A DNA stretch of 64,000 nucleotides from NCBI GenBank assembly GCA_905182555.1, contig CAJJBX010000013.1:1-64000 (forward strand), written 5' to 3'. The DNA is from an uncultured Ilumatobacter sp. (GTDB lineage Bacteria; Actinomycetota; Acidimicrobiia; Acidimicrobiales; Ilumatobacteraceae). Below, piece after piece: positions 32,890-43,171 of this stretch. The stretch's first letter is position 1. Every line of letters starts with the position of its first letter. Below the pieces are notes generated by a model. It was not told the DNA's origin, did not search any database, and saw nothing but the letters and a program-made list of their open reading frames with translations. The translations under genes and the position numbers were made by a program.

Positions 32890-33993
32890 TCACTCGCCCT
32901 GCGCTATGGCCTGGCTTTGCTCGTAGGAGATCGTCGGATACTTCGGCGGGTTGCCAGGCCCCTGGCAGGTCGGCAGGCACTCCATCGGGTAGTCGGCTGC
33001 TGCGTTGTAGAAAAATGGAATCGAGTATCGCGACTCGGCGGCATCGTTGTTCGCGAAGTGGCGGACGCTCAGGTAGCGATCGTTGGTCCACTGCTTGAGT
33101 AGCTCACCCGTGTTGACGACGAACGCATCAGGAACGACTGGCGCCTGGATCCAACATCCTCGCTGGTGGCTGTAGATCATCAGTCCCGCCGCGTTCTGTA
33201 ACAGCAGCGTGAAGAATGTCGTGTCAACGTGCGGTGCAATTCCGAAGTCGGCGTCGTCTTCGAGTATCTCCGGCACTGGCGGATAGTGGGTCATCCGGAG
33301 TCGCCACGACGGACGGTCGAATCCGGGGGCGAAGAAGTCCGGGTCGAGCCCGAGTGCAACGGCATAAATCGGCAACATCTGAAGTGCGAGTTCGTTGACC
33401 GCATCGACATACCGCTCGACTGTCGAACGGAAGCCGGGGAGGTACTCATCGCCAATCCACTGACTGTCAGCCAACGACAAATCGCGATTGCCCTTCACTA
33501 GGAACGCCTCATTGAGGTTCGCTTTGTCGCGACTTGGCAACTTGCGCGAGTACATCGGCAGGTAGCCCACGCCTGTGATCGGCCAGTCGGACCGATCCAT
33601 GCGGACCTGTTGCTTGATGCCAAGCGGAAGGCCGTGAAAGCGTTTGTTCATCTCGAACATTTCGGCGATGAGGTCGACCGACACTTTGTGACCGGTCAGT
33701 TGAAAGAACCCAGCCGTCTGGCAGGCGGCGTTGACCTGCTCGGCAATCCGGGCCAACTCGACGGCGTCACCTGTGGCGATCCACGTGGCCATATCGATGA
33801 CAGGAATGTCGCCGGGTTCCGCTGCGACAGCGTGCGACACGTCCCACGCTGATGACTCCGCACGCAGCGCACGTTCCTTAACTTCCGGGTCAAAAGGAAC
33901 TTCCAGGTCAAAATCGTCCGTCGTCACGGTCACAGACTGCCCGCTCGACGCGACTCGCGTGTTGGTGGACGCAGCTGAGACTGAAGTTCCCAT
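32890..33993 (-). CDS. Isopenicillin-N-synthase-like 2OG/Fe(II) oxygenase
   Basis: A 367-residue enzyme: IPVIDMATWIATGDA with EQVNAACQTAGFFQLTGHKV (DIOX_N) and the iron-binding HVD in FGIAPHVDTTFFTLLLQNA, with the distal His in LSVRHFANND and the RYS motif (SRYSIPFFYN) for 2-oxoglutarate or substrate. Related proteins oxidise amino acids, peptides or hormones. There is an N-terminal extension of about 60 residues rich in Ser/Thr/Glu. It is convergent with the RimK operon, ten bases away. Substrate unknown. Confidence 0.85.
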   Translation of the reverse strand: MGTSVSAASTNTRVASSGQSVTVTTDDFDLEVPFDPEVKERALRAESSAWDVSHAVAAEPGDIPVIDMATWIATGDAVELARIAEQVNAACQTAGFFQLTGHKVSVDLIAEMFEMNKRFHGLPLGIKQQVRMDRSDWPITGVGYLPMYSRKLPSRDKANLNEAFLVKGNRDLSLADSQWIGDEYLPGFRSTVERYVDAVNELALQMLPIYAVALGLDPDFFAPGFDRPSWRLRMTHYPPVPEILEDDADFGIAPHVDTTFFTLLLQNAAGLMIYSHQRGCWIQAPVVPDAFVVNTGELLKQWTNDRYLSVRHFANNDAAESRYSIPFFYNAAADYPMECLPTCQGPGNPPKYPTISYEQSQAIAQGE

Positions 33994-34119
33994 CTAAAGA
34001 CGGGAGTTCAAGTCGCCATTCAGAACCAAAGCTTGATGGGATGTGAGCCCATAACCCTTTTCCGTGATCGCCGTGTCTGCAGCTCGCACCAAACGTCACG
34101 GTGCTGCCAAGCTGGATAA

Positions 34120-34953
34120 ATGACTCATGATCTCGACACTGGAACGACCGACCTCCTCGCTCAGGTCGACGGCCATCTCGGTCTCATCACATTCAACCGA
34201 CCCGACCGACGCAATGCGTTGAGCGACGCCATGTACGCCGGGTTCGCCCAGGTCCTGCCGATGCTCGCAGCCGACGACAACGTGCGCGTAGTGATGATCA
34301 CCGGCAACGGCGGGGCCTTCTGCGCAGGCGGCGACGTAAAGGGAATGCACGAGAGCCACCAACCCGGAGCCGCTCCGCGCCGTGGTGCCACAATCCAAAG
34401 CTCAACGGATCATCTGCGCACGATTCAGAAGCAGGTCTCGCTCGCCATCCATCGTTTCCCCAAGCCGGTCGTTGCCGCCCTGCCCGGCGCGGCCGCCGGT
34501 GCCGGCATGTCGATCGCGCTGGCTTGCGACATTCGCCTCGCTGCTGAGCGAGCAATCATCGTGCCAGCGTTCGCCAACGTCGGCGCGTCGGGCGACTTCG
34601 GTGGCAGCTGGTTCCTCACCCAGCTCGTCGGCACAGCCAAGGCGAAAGAGCTCTACTTCACCTCGCCCCGTCTCTCTGCAGCCGAGGCTCGCGATCTTGG
34701 GATCGTCAACCAAGTGCTGGCCGACGAGGGCTTCGACGAGGCCGCGCTGGCATGGTGCCGCAGCCTCGCCGACCGTGCGCCGATCGCGATGCGCTACATG
34801 AAGGAGAACCTGAATCGGGCAGTGACGAGCGACGTCGAGACTGCACTCGATGCCGAAGCGGCGAACATGGTCTTGTCGATGGGCACGTCCGACCATCGCG
34901 AAGCCGCTGCCGCATTCGTCGAAAAACGCACGCCGAACTTCACGGGCGAGTAG
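34120..34953 (+). CDS. Enoyl-CoA hydratase/isomerase family protein
   Basis: A 277-residue crotonase: GHLGLITFNRPDRRNALSDA, VVMITGNGGAFCAGGDVKGM (oxyanion hole), KPVVAALPGAAAGAGMSIALACDIRLAAE (second oxyanion loop), and VGASGDFGGSWFLTQLVG. The usual second catalytic Glu position is in the FGGSW segment, where DFGG replaces the common PD.G pattern, so hydratase chemistry is not certain. It acts on CoA thioesters, probably in fatty-acid or side-chain degradation. The TrmH-like gene follows after 11 bases. Confidence 0.87.
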   Translation: MTHDLDTGTTDLLAQVDGHLGLITFNRPDRRNALSDAMYAGFAQVLPMLAADDNVRVVMITGNGGAFCAGGDVKGMHESHQPGAAPRRGATIQSSTDHLRTIQKQVSLAIHRFPKPVVAALPGAAAGAGMSIALACDIRLAAERAIIVPAFANVGASGDFGGSWFLTQLVGTAKAKELYFTSPRLSAAEARDLGIVNQVLADEGFDEAALAWCRSLADRAPIAMRYMKENLNRAVTSDVETALDAEAANMVLSMGTSDHREAAAAFVEKRTPNFTGE

Positions 34954-34964
34954 ACACTCGTGCG

Positions 34965-35795
34965 ATGACGATCGCAATCACCGATCCGGCTGACGCTCGC
35001 GTCGACGACTATCGAGAACTGAACAACCAGGCTGCCCGCACCACGATGGAAGGCGACGAGTTCTTCATGGCGGAGGGCTACCTGGCGATCGATCGGCTGA
35101 TCGACTCCGGGCACCACTTGAGATCAGTGCTGCTCGGAACAAGCCGCGTCGAACGCTTCGCGCCGTACCTCGAACACCCGGCGTTGACCGACGTTCCCGT
35201 GTTTGTCGCCGACCGAACGATCATGCAGGGAATCGTCGGGTTCAACCTCCACCGCGGCGTGCTCGCATCTGCGTTCCGCAAACCAATGCCGACCGTCGCC
35301 GAACTTGCAGCGACCGCAACACGGATCGCGGTCCTCGAGGCGTTAAACGACAACGAGAATGTTGGAGCGATCTCGCGTGCAGCGCGAGCTTTCGGCATCG
35401 ATGGCATGGTGATCAGCCCGACATGCACCGACCCCTACTACCGACGCACCGTGCGCGTCAGCATGGGCGAGGTTCTGCACATGCCGATCGCACGGGCCAG
35501 CGCCGACGAGTGGCCGGGGGCGCTCGACACCTTGCACGAGGCCGGTTTCGAGACCTGGGCTATGACACCTGCCGATGATGCCGTCGATCTGTGGGCGACC
35601 GCCGTCCCCAAGCGCCTCGCAATCGTCCTAGGTGCCGAAGGCCCAGGCTTGGAGCGGTCGACTATGCAACGCACAACGCGCCGCGTGCGCATTCCGATCT
35701 CGCCAGACGTCGACAGCCTCAATGTGGGCCATGCCGCGGCGATCACGTTCGCGGCAATCAGTGGGAGCGCCACGGAACGCCACGAAGCACCTTGA
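34965..35795 (+). CDS. TrmH/SpoU-family RNA 2'-O-methyltransferase
   Basis: The 276-residue protein has the three SpoU motifs: ALNDNENVGAISRAARAFGIDGM, LAIVLGAEGPGLERSTM and VRIPISPDVDSLNVGHAAAI, the last forming the SAM-binding trefoil knot. An N-terminal substrate-binding segment (FFMAEGYLAIDRLIDSGHHL) is of the L30e-like RNA-binding type. It methylates ribose in rRNA or tRNA; the nucleotide is not predictable. ATG 34965 (MTIAITDPADARV) is used; the track extends the frame back into the enoyl-CoA hydratase gene. Confidence 0.88.
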   Translation: MTIAITDPADARVDDYRELNNQAARTTMEGDEFFMAEGYLAIDRLIDSGHHLRSVLLGTSRVERFAPYLEHPALTDVPVFVADRTIMQGIVGFNLHRGVLASAFRKPMPTVAELAATATRIAVLEALNDNENVGAISRAARAFGIDGMVISPTCTDPYYRRTVRVSMGEVLHMPIARASADEWPGALDTLHEAGFETWAMTPADDAVDLWATAVPKRLAIVLGAEGPGLERSTMQRTTRRVRIPISPDVDSLNVGHAAAITFAAISGSATERHEAP

Positions 35796-35876
35796 ATACC
35801 GGACCGGCACGTCGTGCTCCTGGCCTGAGCCTGCCCGGCTCGTTGACGGCCGGTTGACGGCTGGCAGGATGCACGT

Positions 35877-36515
35877 GTGCTGACGACGCTGACCAACCAT
35901 CCCGAGGCCACCGATCCAGAGCCGTTTGCCGGGCCTGATCACCCCATTCGCAAGATCACCCGGATCATGGCCTTTGGCGGGACTTGGACCAATGACAACA
36001 AAACCAACATGGGCGGCTTGTTCGATGGCATGGCTGCTGAGTGGTCAGAACGCCACGTTGACCCGACCAAGCGCGCTCCGGTCGAAGATGCATTGGAGCG
36101 CGGCGACGTGCCACTCGACGGTGACTGGCTCGAGTTGGGCTCCGGAACTGGCGCCGGCGCTCGGGTGCTCAGTGGGCGCGTCGGGTCGCTGGTGTGTAGC
36201 GATTTGTCGATGGGGATGCTGTCCTACGCGCCGGGCGAATTGTCGCCGCGCGCCCAGGCCGACGCATCGGTATTGCCGTTCGTCGACGATGCCGTCGACG
36301 CCATTTTGATGATCAACATGATCCTCTTCCCCGCCGAAGTCGACCGTGTGTTGCGGCCAGGCGGCACGATCGTGTGGGTCAACACATTGGGCAATCAGAC
36401 ACCGATCCACCTGCCGGCCGCCGACGTCCTTGAAGCCCTCCCAGGTGAGTGGGCCGGCGTGACCGCACGCGCTGGCACCGGCTTCTGGCTTGCGGCACGT
36501 CGGGGCTTGCGATGA
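35877..36515 (+). CDS. SAM-dependent methyltransferase
   Basis: A 212-residue class I methyltransferase from GTG 35877: a leader, then EWSERHVDPTKRAPVEDAL, the SAM motif WLELGSGTGAGARVLSGR, VCSDLSMGMLSYAP, ADASVLPFVDDAVDAILMIN and VLRPGGTIVWVNTLGNQ. The acceptor is not predictable. It overlaps the SCO6745-family gene (ATGA), so the two are likely co-translated. Confidence 0.83.
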   Translation: MLTTLTNHPEATDPEPFAGPDHPIRKITRIMAFGGTWTNDNKTNMGGLFDGMAAEWSERHVDPTKRAPVEDALERGDVPLDGDWLELGSGTGAGARVLSGRVGSLVCSDLSMGMLSYAPGELSPRAQADASVLPFVDDAVDAILMINMILFPAEVDRVLRPGGTIVWVNTLGNQTPIHLPAADVLEALPGEWAGVTARAGTGFWLAARRGLR

Positions 36516-37384
36516 CCGAATCACCAGAGCGCCACTTCTGGACGTTGATTGAACCGATCCACGCAATCACCTACTTTGCACCAGAGTGCCAGGAAGTGTT
36601 TGAAGCAGCTGGCTTGAAAGGCTTTTGGCGGGGATACTTCGGTGGCCGGGCAGCGCCGCTGGGTGCCGTCGGCGCCGGGCCGATCTTGGCGTTGTTTTTC
36701 GGGTTCCACCAAGATTTCGTGGCGCGCGCCGTACCTGACATTTGGCAGCGCTGCTCGCCCATTGACGCGCTGGGCGCCCGGCTCGCCGGCGTCGATGCAG
36801 CGTGGTCGGTGCACGTCGAACGGGTTGACAAGATGCAGCTCAAGCGTGCTGCATTCATTCTCCGAATTGCTGCGGAGTCAGTCGCTGATGATCGGCGACC
36901 AATGTTCCAGGCCAACCTCGCTATTGACGCGCCCACCGAACCCCACCTGGCGCTGTGGCACTGGGCCACCGTTCTTCGCGAGCACCGGGGCGACGGCCAC
37001 CTCATCGCGCTGGGAGCGCACGGCATTGGGCCGTGCGATGCGCACGTCCTCCGGCTCGCCCGCACGGGCGTCGCTGTTGAAACACTCAAGCCGTTCCGCG
37101 GGTGGAGCGACGACGACTGGATCGCGGCGGTCGGTCGGCTCTTCAATCGCGGCGCAATTGACGAACTGGGCGCGATCACCGACGAAGGTGTTGCGCTGCA
37201 CGACGCCGTCGAGGCGCTCACCGACGAGTTGGCTCGCCAACCAGTGAGCGCAATCCAATCCGAGCTCGCCGAACTGGCACACATCGTGGGCCCCGTGCTG
37301 CGCAACCTCGCGATTGCGCCGAGGTCGCCCGGGGTGATTCCGTACCCGAACCCGATGGGCGTTGAGCCGTTCGATCCGAGCTGA
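36512..37384 (+). CDS. SCO6745-family protein
   Basis: The 290-residue product (MTESPERHFWTLIEPIHAITYF) fits the actinobacterial SCO6745 family, an all-helical DNA-binding-like or DinB-like protein with the signature LKGFWRGYFGGRAAPLGAVG, VHVERVDKM and HLALWHWATVLREHRGDGHL. Members are widespread in actinobacteria and uncharacterised. It is coupled to the methyltransferase gene upstream. Confidence 0.75.
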   Translation: MTESPERHFWTLIEPIHAITYFAPECQEVFEAAGLKGFWRGYFGGRAAPLGAVGAGPILALFFGFHQDFVARAVPDIWQRCSPIDALGARLAGVDAAWSVHVERVDKMQLKRAAFILRIAAESVADDRRPMFQANLAIDAPTEPHLALWHWATVLREHRGDGHLIALGAHGIGPCDAHVLRLARTGVAVETLKPFRGWSDDDWIAAVGRLFNRGAIDELGAITDEGVALHDAVEALTDELARQPVSAIQSELAELAHIVGPVLRNLAIAPRSPGVIPYPNPMGVEPFDPS

Positions 37385-37445
37385 TCGGAACCGATCCCAC
37401 CATCGACAACGGCATCGGATAATTAATCGGCGTCGAGCGTCGCGG

Positions 37446-37748
37446 TCATGACAGGGCTCGCATTGGTAATGATCCGTTGACCGCCGGCCAGTGCTGGCTC
37501 AGCCGGTCGAGTCGGTCGGCACACCGACGAACGACTGTTGCGCACACGCTTTCATCGGTTCGAAACTGTTCACGAAATTCCAGCCGCTCGACGTCGACGG
37601 TGAGTTCTCGGAGATCGGTGAGCAGTTGGTCACGCGCTGCCATGTCGCACACCGGTTCTTCAGCCCAGAGCCGACGCAGTTTGGTGTCGATCTCGGCAAG
37701 CGGTCGGGCGGGAGCGCTCGGTTGGGTGGAACGAGTGATGGCGCGCAT
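37446..37748 (-). CDS. Small hypothetical helical protein
   Basis: A 100-residue protein from ATG 37748, which has GGAAG at good spacing (the track's start 33 bases upstream lacks one). The sequence is mostly charged helix (LAEIDTKLRRLWAEEPVCDM, LRELTVDVERLEFREQF, VVRRCADRLDRLSQH). No family recognised. It is divergent from the mrp antiporter operon, with the inverted repeat at 37771-37810 in the shared promoter region. Confidence 0.6.
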   Translation of the reverse strand: MRAITRSTQPSAPARPLAEIDTKLRRLWAEEPVCDMAARDQLLTDLRELTVDVERLEFREQFRTDESVCATVVRRCADRLDRLSQHWPAVNGSLPMRALS

Positions 37749-37770
37749 GTCGTCTTCCTTTCGTGACGGG

Positions 37771-37810
37771 CTCATCATCAATCAGAGGCTGACCTTCGAT
37801 TGATGATGAG
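37771..37810. promoter_or_regulatory. Perfect 13 bp inverted repeat in the divergent promoter region of the mrp antiporter operon
   Basis: CTCATCATCAATC and GATTGATGATGAG flank a 14-base spacer upstream of both the small gene and mrpA. It could be an operator for a dimeric regulator (the winged-helix gene at the end of the operon is one candidate) or a hairpin in a leader. The role is inferred. Confidence 0.55.
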
Positions 37811-37907
37811 TTGGGACTTCAGGAATTGAAAGGCTTACTTTAACAGACCCTTTCCAAATGGTGCATTGTTGTCTATCTTTTCTTGCGTCCATAGACTTCG
37901 GCCAATC

Positions 37908-40207
37908 GTGTTGTGGTCGCTCCTTGTCGTTCATCTCTTGGGAGTTGCCGTCATTTCGGTGGTTGGCACACGCCTTGCGCGATGGTCATTTCTCGTTGCC
38001 GCGCTGCCCATGGCGTTCTCGACAATCGTCGCCGCAATCGCGCTGGTCGATCAGACGACGACCCGTGCGGAATTCACGTGGGTCGGCCCACTCGATCTAA
38101 CGATTGCGCTTCGACTCGACGCCTTCTCGTCGTTGATCGCCCTCGCCGTCTCCGGCATCGGGGTGCTCGTCTGCGTCTATGCAGCCGGCTATTTCTCAGC
38201 CTCCGCGCAGGGCGTCGGCCGATTCGCCGCAACGCTGCTCGGCTTCTCGACTGCAATGCTTGGCCTGGTCCTCGCCGACACCGTGTGGACAATGTTCCTC
38301 TTCTGGGAGCTCACCTCGATCACCTCGTTCCTGCTCGTGGGGCACCAGCGGACCGATCTGGTGGCAAGGACCGCAGCGCGACGCGCCCTGGTGATCACGG
38401 CAGGTGGCGGCCTCGTGCTGCTTGGCGGGTTCGTCGTACTGAACGATGCCGCTCCTGGCCGGTACCTCAGCGATCTGGAACCGGTCACCGGCACTGGCGC
38501 AACCGTCGCAGCCATCTTGATCCTCATCGCGGCTGCCACAAAGTCGGCCCAAGTCCCGTTCCACATTTGGCTCCCCGGCGCAATGAAGGCACCGACGCCG
38601 GTGAGCGCCTACCTGCACTCGGCCACGATGGTGAAAGCTGGCGTCGTCCTCGTCGCCGTGGCGCAGGATGTGCGGGCGAGCATACGCGTACGCCTCCTGC
38701 GCCGACGCCGCGTGTGGGCTGCCGCAGCCTCGGTGCACTCCGTCACCTCGACGCCAAGCTGATCTTGGCGTGGGGCACCGTCTCTCAGCTCGGTTTAATG
38801 ATCGTGCTGCTGTCGTTCGGGTCGGGCAAAGCCGTCTTCGCTGCGGTATCAATCTTGTTTGCTCACGCCATTTTTAAGGCCGCGCTCTTCATGATTGTTG
38901 GCGAGATCGACATACGGACCGGCACGCGTGACATTCGTGAGCTGTCAGGCCTCTACCGGTCGATGCCCCTCGCCTACGGCGTTGCACTCGTATCGTCGCT
39001 GTCCATGGCCGGGGTGCCACCGATGCTCGGCTTTCCTGCAAAGGAGGCAGCAGTCGAAGCGGCCCTCGGCCTCAGTGGCGGCGAGCGCACCGTTGCTCTG
39101 ATCGCGATTATTGGTGGGTCGGTTCTCACGGTTGCATACACGGCTCGCTTCATTCTCACCGTGTTCCACGGCGGCAACGGCACCCCAACTGCGGTTACTT
39201 CTCGGCGCTGGCTGATGGCCGCGCCAGCTGTATTCCTCGGCGCCTGCACGCTCTTTGGCTTCGCGTTCCTCGGAAACATCACCAACTGGGTTCGGCCCGC
39301 CGCCGTCACGATCAACAACAAGGCCGAGGTCTACTCACTCATCCGCTGGCCGGGGCTCACCGACGCGTTCTTGATTTCGGCAGGGATCGTCGCCGCAGGC
39401 GCCGCACTTGGGTGGGCCATTAGCCGTCGCGCTACCGACACCGCCCCGCGCACGATTGGTGCCGACACGGTCGACATGAGTATCGACGGATCGATCACGA
39501 TTGCACGTCATATCGCAGCGCGCGTCCAGCACGGATCGCTGCCCGGCTACGTGCTCACCATGGTCGCCGTTGCAGCGCTTGCCACCATCCCGTTCATCAG
39601 CGCGATCGACTTCGACATGATCACCGGTGCCGACAATGCCGCCCAAATGGTCCTCGCAATCTTCGTCGCGGCGAGCGCCGTCGCCTCCACGCAGGTCAGG
39701 ACGCGGCTCGGAGCGGCACTCGTGCTCGGCTCCGTTGGTTTCGCCATTGCTGGCCTCTTCGTCACCAGCGGCGCACCTGACCTCGTTCTCACCCAACTGC
39801 TCGTCGAGACCGTCATCGTGGTCGGCTTTGTGCTCGGCCTCGGTCGCCTCACGACCACGTTCCCCCGCCACGGCGCAACCTGGCAGACCACTCGTATCGG
39901 CGTATCACTGATGGCTGCGGCCGCAGTGGCTGTCGGCCTCGCCGGAAGTGCTCGCGGGCCGGTGCCGGCATCGAACATCGAGCGTTTGAGTGACGAAGCG
40001 GTGTCCGAGGGCGGCGGCAAAAATGTGGTCAATGTCATCCTCACCGACATTCGTGCACTTGACACGCTCGGCGAAATCGTCGTACTCGCCGTCGTAGCAG
40101 TCGGCGTATTGGCGCTGCTGCATCGCCGACCCGAAGTTGTGCTCTCACCCGACGAGCCAAGCCGTCTCCCCGAGCCCACTGACAATCTGACGGGAGCCGA
40201 CCGATGA
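37908..40207 (+). CDS. mrpA: MrpA-type Na+/H+ antiporter subunit A, apparent frameshift
   Basis: The N-terminal half (ALRLDAFSSLIALAVSGIGV, LFWELTSITSFLLVG, AATKSAQVPFHIWLPGAMKAPTPVSAYLHSATMVKAG) is the proton-conducting NuoL/M-like part, in one frame up to about 38690. It resumes in another frame at LGALRHLDAKLILAWGTVSQ and runs to 40207, ending with the MnhB-like domain (GAPDLVLTQLLVETVIVVGF). Between the two, about 15 residues of the family seem to be missing too, so a short deletion plus a frame change is likely. Start GTG 37908 (VLWSLLVVHLLG) or TTG 37866. Confidence 0.85.
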
Positions 40208-40677
40208 GCGATCAGACCACCGGCCCCTCCCCGATCGTGAGCCTCAGCGTTCGCGCAGCCACACCACTGGCGCTGGTCATTGCCGTATTCGTGTTCTTCG
40301 CGGGGCACAACCGGCCGGGCGGCGGATTTGCCGCGGGCTTGCTGATCGGCGCCGTGCTCGTGCTGCGCAGCGTTGCTGGGTTCCCGGTGCCGTTCCGTGC
40401 AATCCCGCTTCTGGCGATCGGCACAATCATCGCCTGCGCCGTTGCTCTCGCGCCGATGCTCTGGGGCGATGTGTTTCTTAATCAGGTCGTTGTCGAACAG
40501 ACACTCCCGTTGCTCGGAAAAGTGAAGAGCGGCTCAGCGCTGGTCTTTGACATCGGCGTCACCTTGATCGTCTCCGGGCTGATCGTTGCTGTGCTCGACG
40601 GGTTCCGTGCCGACCACTTGGCAACGCCTCCGCCAGACTTGGCGAACGAGAAAACAAACGCGGAGAACGACTCATGA
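40204..40677 (+). CDS. mrpB: MrpB-type antiporter subunit B
   Basis: A 157-residue membrane protein with FFAGHNRPGGGFAAGLLIGAVLVL, the family signature of MnhB/MrpB, and VFDIGVTLIVSGLIVAVL. It is part of the hetero-oligomeric Mrp complex exchanging cytoplasmic Na+ for H+. ATG overlaps the mrpA stop (ATGA). The C-terminal tail is charged and cytoplasmic. Confidence 0.93.
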   Translation: MSDQTTGPSPIVSLSVRAATPLALVIAVFVFFAGHNRPGGGFAAGLLIGAVLVLRSVAGFPVPFRAIPLLAIGTIIACAVALAPMLWGDVFLNQVVVEQTLPLLGKVKSGSALVFDIGVTLIVSGLIVAVLDGFRADHLATPPPDLANEKTNAENDS

Positions 40678-41057
40678 GCGCCGCACTGATCGCTGCTGTC
40701 GCCGCCCTCGTGGGCTCTGGCGTCTATCTCATCACGTCGCGTTCGCTCAGCCGGATCGTCCTCGGCTTCTCACTGCTCGGCCATTCCGCTGTGTTGGCAC
40801 TCCTTGCAGCCGGAGGGTCAGCAGGAGCACCGCCGATCGTCGGCAGCTCCGACCGGGCACCATCTGACCCGCTCCCCCAGGCATTCTCGCTGACCGCCAT
40901 CGTTATCTCGTTCGGCCTCACGCTGTTCGTCTTGGCACTCGCTTCGCGCCAGCGTCAGCTCACGGGTGACGACCTCGTCGAAGACGACGTGGAAGACCGG
41001 CGCGTCGCACAGCTGTCTTCGAAACCGGCTGATGATCGCGCAGGTGAGACCGCGTGA
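40674..41057 (+). CDS. mrpC: MrpC-type antiporter subunit C (NuoK-like)
   Basis: A 127-residue protein with three transmembrane helices: ALVGSGVYLITSRSLSRIVLGFSLLGHSAVLALL and DPLPQAFSLTAIVISFGLTLFVLAL. The DPLPQA-LTAIVI motif is diagnostic for MrpC/NuoK. The C-terminal tail after 90 is acidic. Overlaps mrpB and mrpD by ATGA/GTGA. Confidence 0.93.
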   Translation: MSAALIAAVAALVGSGVYLITSRSLSRIVLGFSLLGHSAVLALLAAGGSAGAPPIVGSSDRAPSDPLPQAFSLTAIVISFGLTLFVLALASRQRQLTGDDLVEDDVEDRRVAQLSSKPADDRAGETA

Positions 41058-42560
41058 ACGCAATCATTGCACTCGCCATCGTCGGCCCATTAGCGGCCTC
41101 CGGCGTCGGGCTACTCGTTCGCGAACGGCATCACCTGCGGGACGCGATCACGCTCATGGGCCTGTCGGCCACCGCGCTTGCCGCCATTGCATTGCTGATC
41201 GACGTACAGCGCAACGGCACCACTGTCGTACGCGTCGGTGGATGGGACCCCGAGTTGGGCATCGTCCTCGTTGCCGACCAATTCGCCGCACTGATCCTCG
41301 TCGTTGCCACCTTGACCATCCTCGTGGTCGACATCTTCGCGATTGGCCAACGCGGCACAGCGTCGACTGGTGACCAGACCGTTGTTGGCCCGATGCTGCT
41401 CGTGTTGACTGCTGGCGTCAGCTTGGCCATCCTGACCGGCGATCTCTTCACCCTTTTCGTCGCGTTCGAATTGATTCTTGTGTCGAGCTATGTGCTGCTC
41501 ACCCATCAGGGCCGCGCCGCACAGCTGCGATCCGGCATGACGTACGTCGTCATCAACCTGCTGGCGTCAACGTTGTTCCTCCTCGGCCTCGCCTACGTCT
41601 ACACGGCGACGCGCACGGTCAACATTGCCCTGCTGGCCGAGCGGATCCCCGAACTCGACAACGGTGTTCGCCTCGGTATCGGGCTCTGGTTCCTTGTTGT
41701 GTTCGGCACGAAGGCGGCAATGTTTCCGCTGTTCTCGTGGCTGCCCGACAGCTACCCGACCGCACCAACCACTGTCACTGCTGTCTTCGCCGGACTGCTC
41801 ACAAAAATCGGCGTGTACGTGATGATTCGCTTCCACACCCTGACGGGGATGGACGATCTCGGCCCCGTCATCTTGGTCGCGGCCGGGCTCACCATGCTCG
41901 TTGGTGTGGCGGGGGCGCTGGCTCAAAACGACGTGAAGCGGATCCTTTCGTTCCACGTCGTCAGCCAAATTGGCTACATGCTGATGGGCCTCGGCCTGTT
42001 CAGCGTTGCCGGTGTCGCTGGCGCTGTGCTGTTTCTCGTGCACCAGATTCCGGTCAAGACCGTCATGTTCCTCGTCGGCGGCCTCATCGAAGACGACCAG
42101 GGCAACTCAAGCCTTGACAAGGTGGGCGGTCTCGCAGCACGCCGACCAATCATTGCGGTGCTCTTCGCAATCCCAGCTTTGAGCCTGGCGGGCATCCCCC
42201 CGTTCTCCGGCTTCGTTGCCAAGCTGTCGCTCATCGACGCGGGCATCAATGCGGGCTCGGTGGCAATCGTTGTCGTTGCCCTCGTCGCCAGTATGTTCAC
42301 ACTGCTGTCGATGTCCAAGATCTGGCTCGGTGTGTTCTGGCGGGAACCAACGCCGCCGTCCGAACCCGCATCGTCGAAGGCATCAAAGCGAATGATGAAC
42401 GGTGGCCACCATGGCTGCTGTGGCAGGCACCCTCGCCGTCGTCTCGCTCGCCGGGCCGCTTTGGAACATGAGCGAGGAAATTGCCCGTGACCTCCTCGAC
42501 GGGCAGACCTATATCAACGAGGTGCTCGGCACCGATCGCGGTGGGGTGGCATCGCCATGA
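41054..42560 (+). CDS. mrpD: MrpD-type antiporter subunit D, C-terminus in another frame
   Basis: The NuoL/M-like subunit: FVAFELILVSSYVLLTHQG, AMFPLFSWLPDSYPTAPTTVTAVFAGLLTKIGVY, ILSFHVVSQIGYMLMGLGLF and LSLAGIPPFSGFVAKLSLI. Near 42395-42411 the match moves by one base: the continuation MAAVAGTLAVVSLAGPLWNM, SEEIARDLLDGQTYINEVLG is in the next frame and stops at 42560, overlapping the mrpE start as ATGA. In the track the frame ends at 42490 with an Arg/His-rich tail that is not family sequence. The overlap with mrpE supports one extra base in the read. Confidence 0.88.
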
Positions 42561-43171
42561 GTGCTCGCATCGATCGCATCAAGCCCCTGGCAACGCCACG
42601 CATGCTGCTCTTGATTGCTGTACTCGTTGTCGCGTGGTGCGGGCTGTGGGAAGCCTTCAGCATCGCCAATGTGCTGTCGGGCATCATCGTTGCCGTCATC
42701 GCACTTGTTATCGCCGGGGCGAGCCCAGCCGGTCACGCAGTGCACTTCGGGGCACTGTTCCAGCTGGTCTGGCTCGTCCTCGTCGACCTGGTTCGTTCAA
42801 CCGCACAGGTGGTCTGGGAGATCCTGACGCCTGTCGACTACACCGACGAAATCATCATCGGCATCGACACCAGGGCCGACTCGTCGGCGCACCTGCTGTT
42901 GCTCACCGTGTCGATCACGCTCACGCCCGGCACCGCAATCGTTGACATCAACGTCGACACCGGACGGCTCTACCTGCATCTGCTGCATGCTGACGCCGCA
43001 CCGCAGGTGACCAAGCATGTCGAGCGGCTTGCCGAGTTAGCGTGCCGTTCGTTCCCCACTGCCGATCTGGGAACCGATTCGCCTTCTGATCCAGCTACCG
43101 ATCCGGCTTCTCATCCGGTAGCCGTGCCGAATTCTGGGCCGCTTGTAGACGGGGAGGACACCGCCACATGA
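42557..43171 (+). CDS. mrpE: MrpE-type antiporter subunit E
   Basis: A 204-residue membrane protein: LLIAVLVVAWCGLWEAFSIANVLSG, LVDLVRSTAQVVWEIL, then a cytoplasmic domain with LLTVSITLTPGTAIVDINVD, the family signature, and a Pro/Asp-rich tail. MrpE is needed for stability and activity of the complex. ATG overlaps the shifted mrpD stop, confirming the mrpD reading. Confidence 0.9.
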   Translation: MSARIDRIKPLATPRMLLLIAVLVVAWCGLWEAFSIANVLSGIIVAVIALVIAGASPAGHAVHFGALFQLVWLVLVDLVRSTAQVVWEILTPVDYTDEIIIGIDTRADSSAHLLLLTVSITLTPGTAIVDINVDTGRLYLHLLHADAAPQVTKHVERLAELACRSFPTADLGTDSPSDPATDPASHPVAVPNSGPLVDGEDTAT

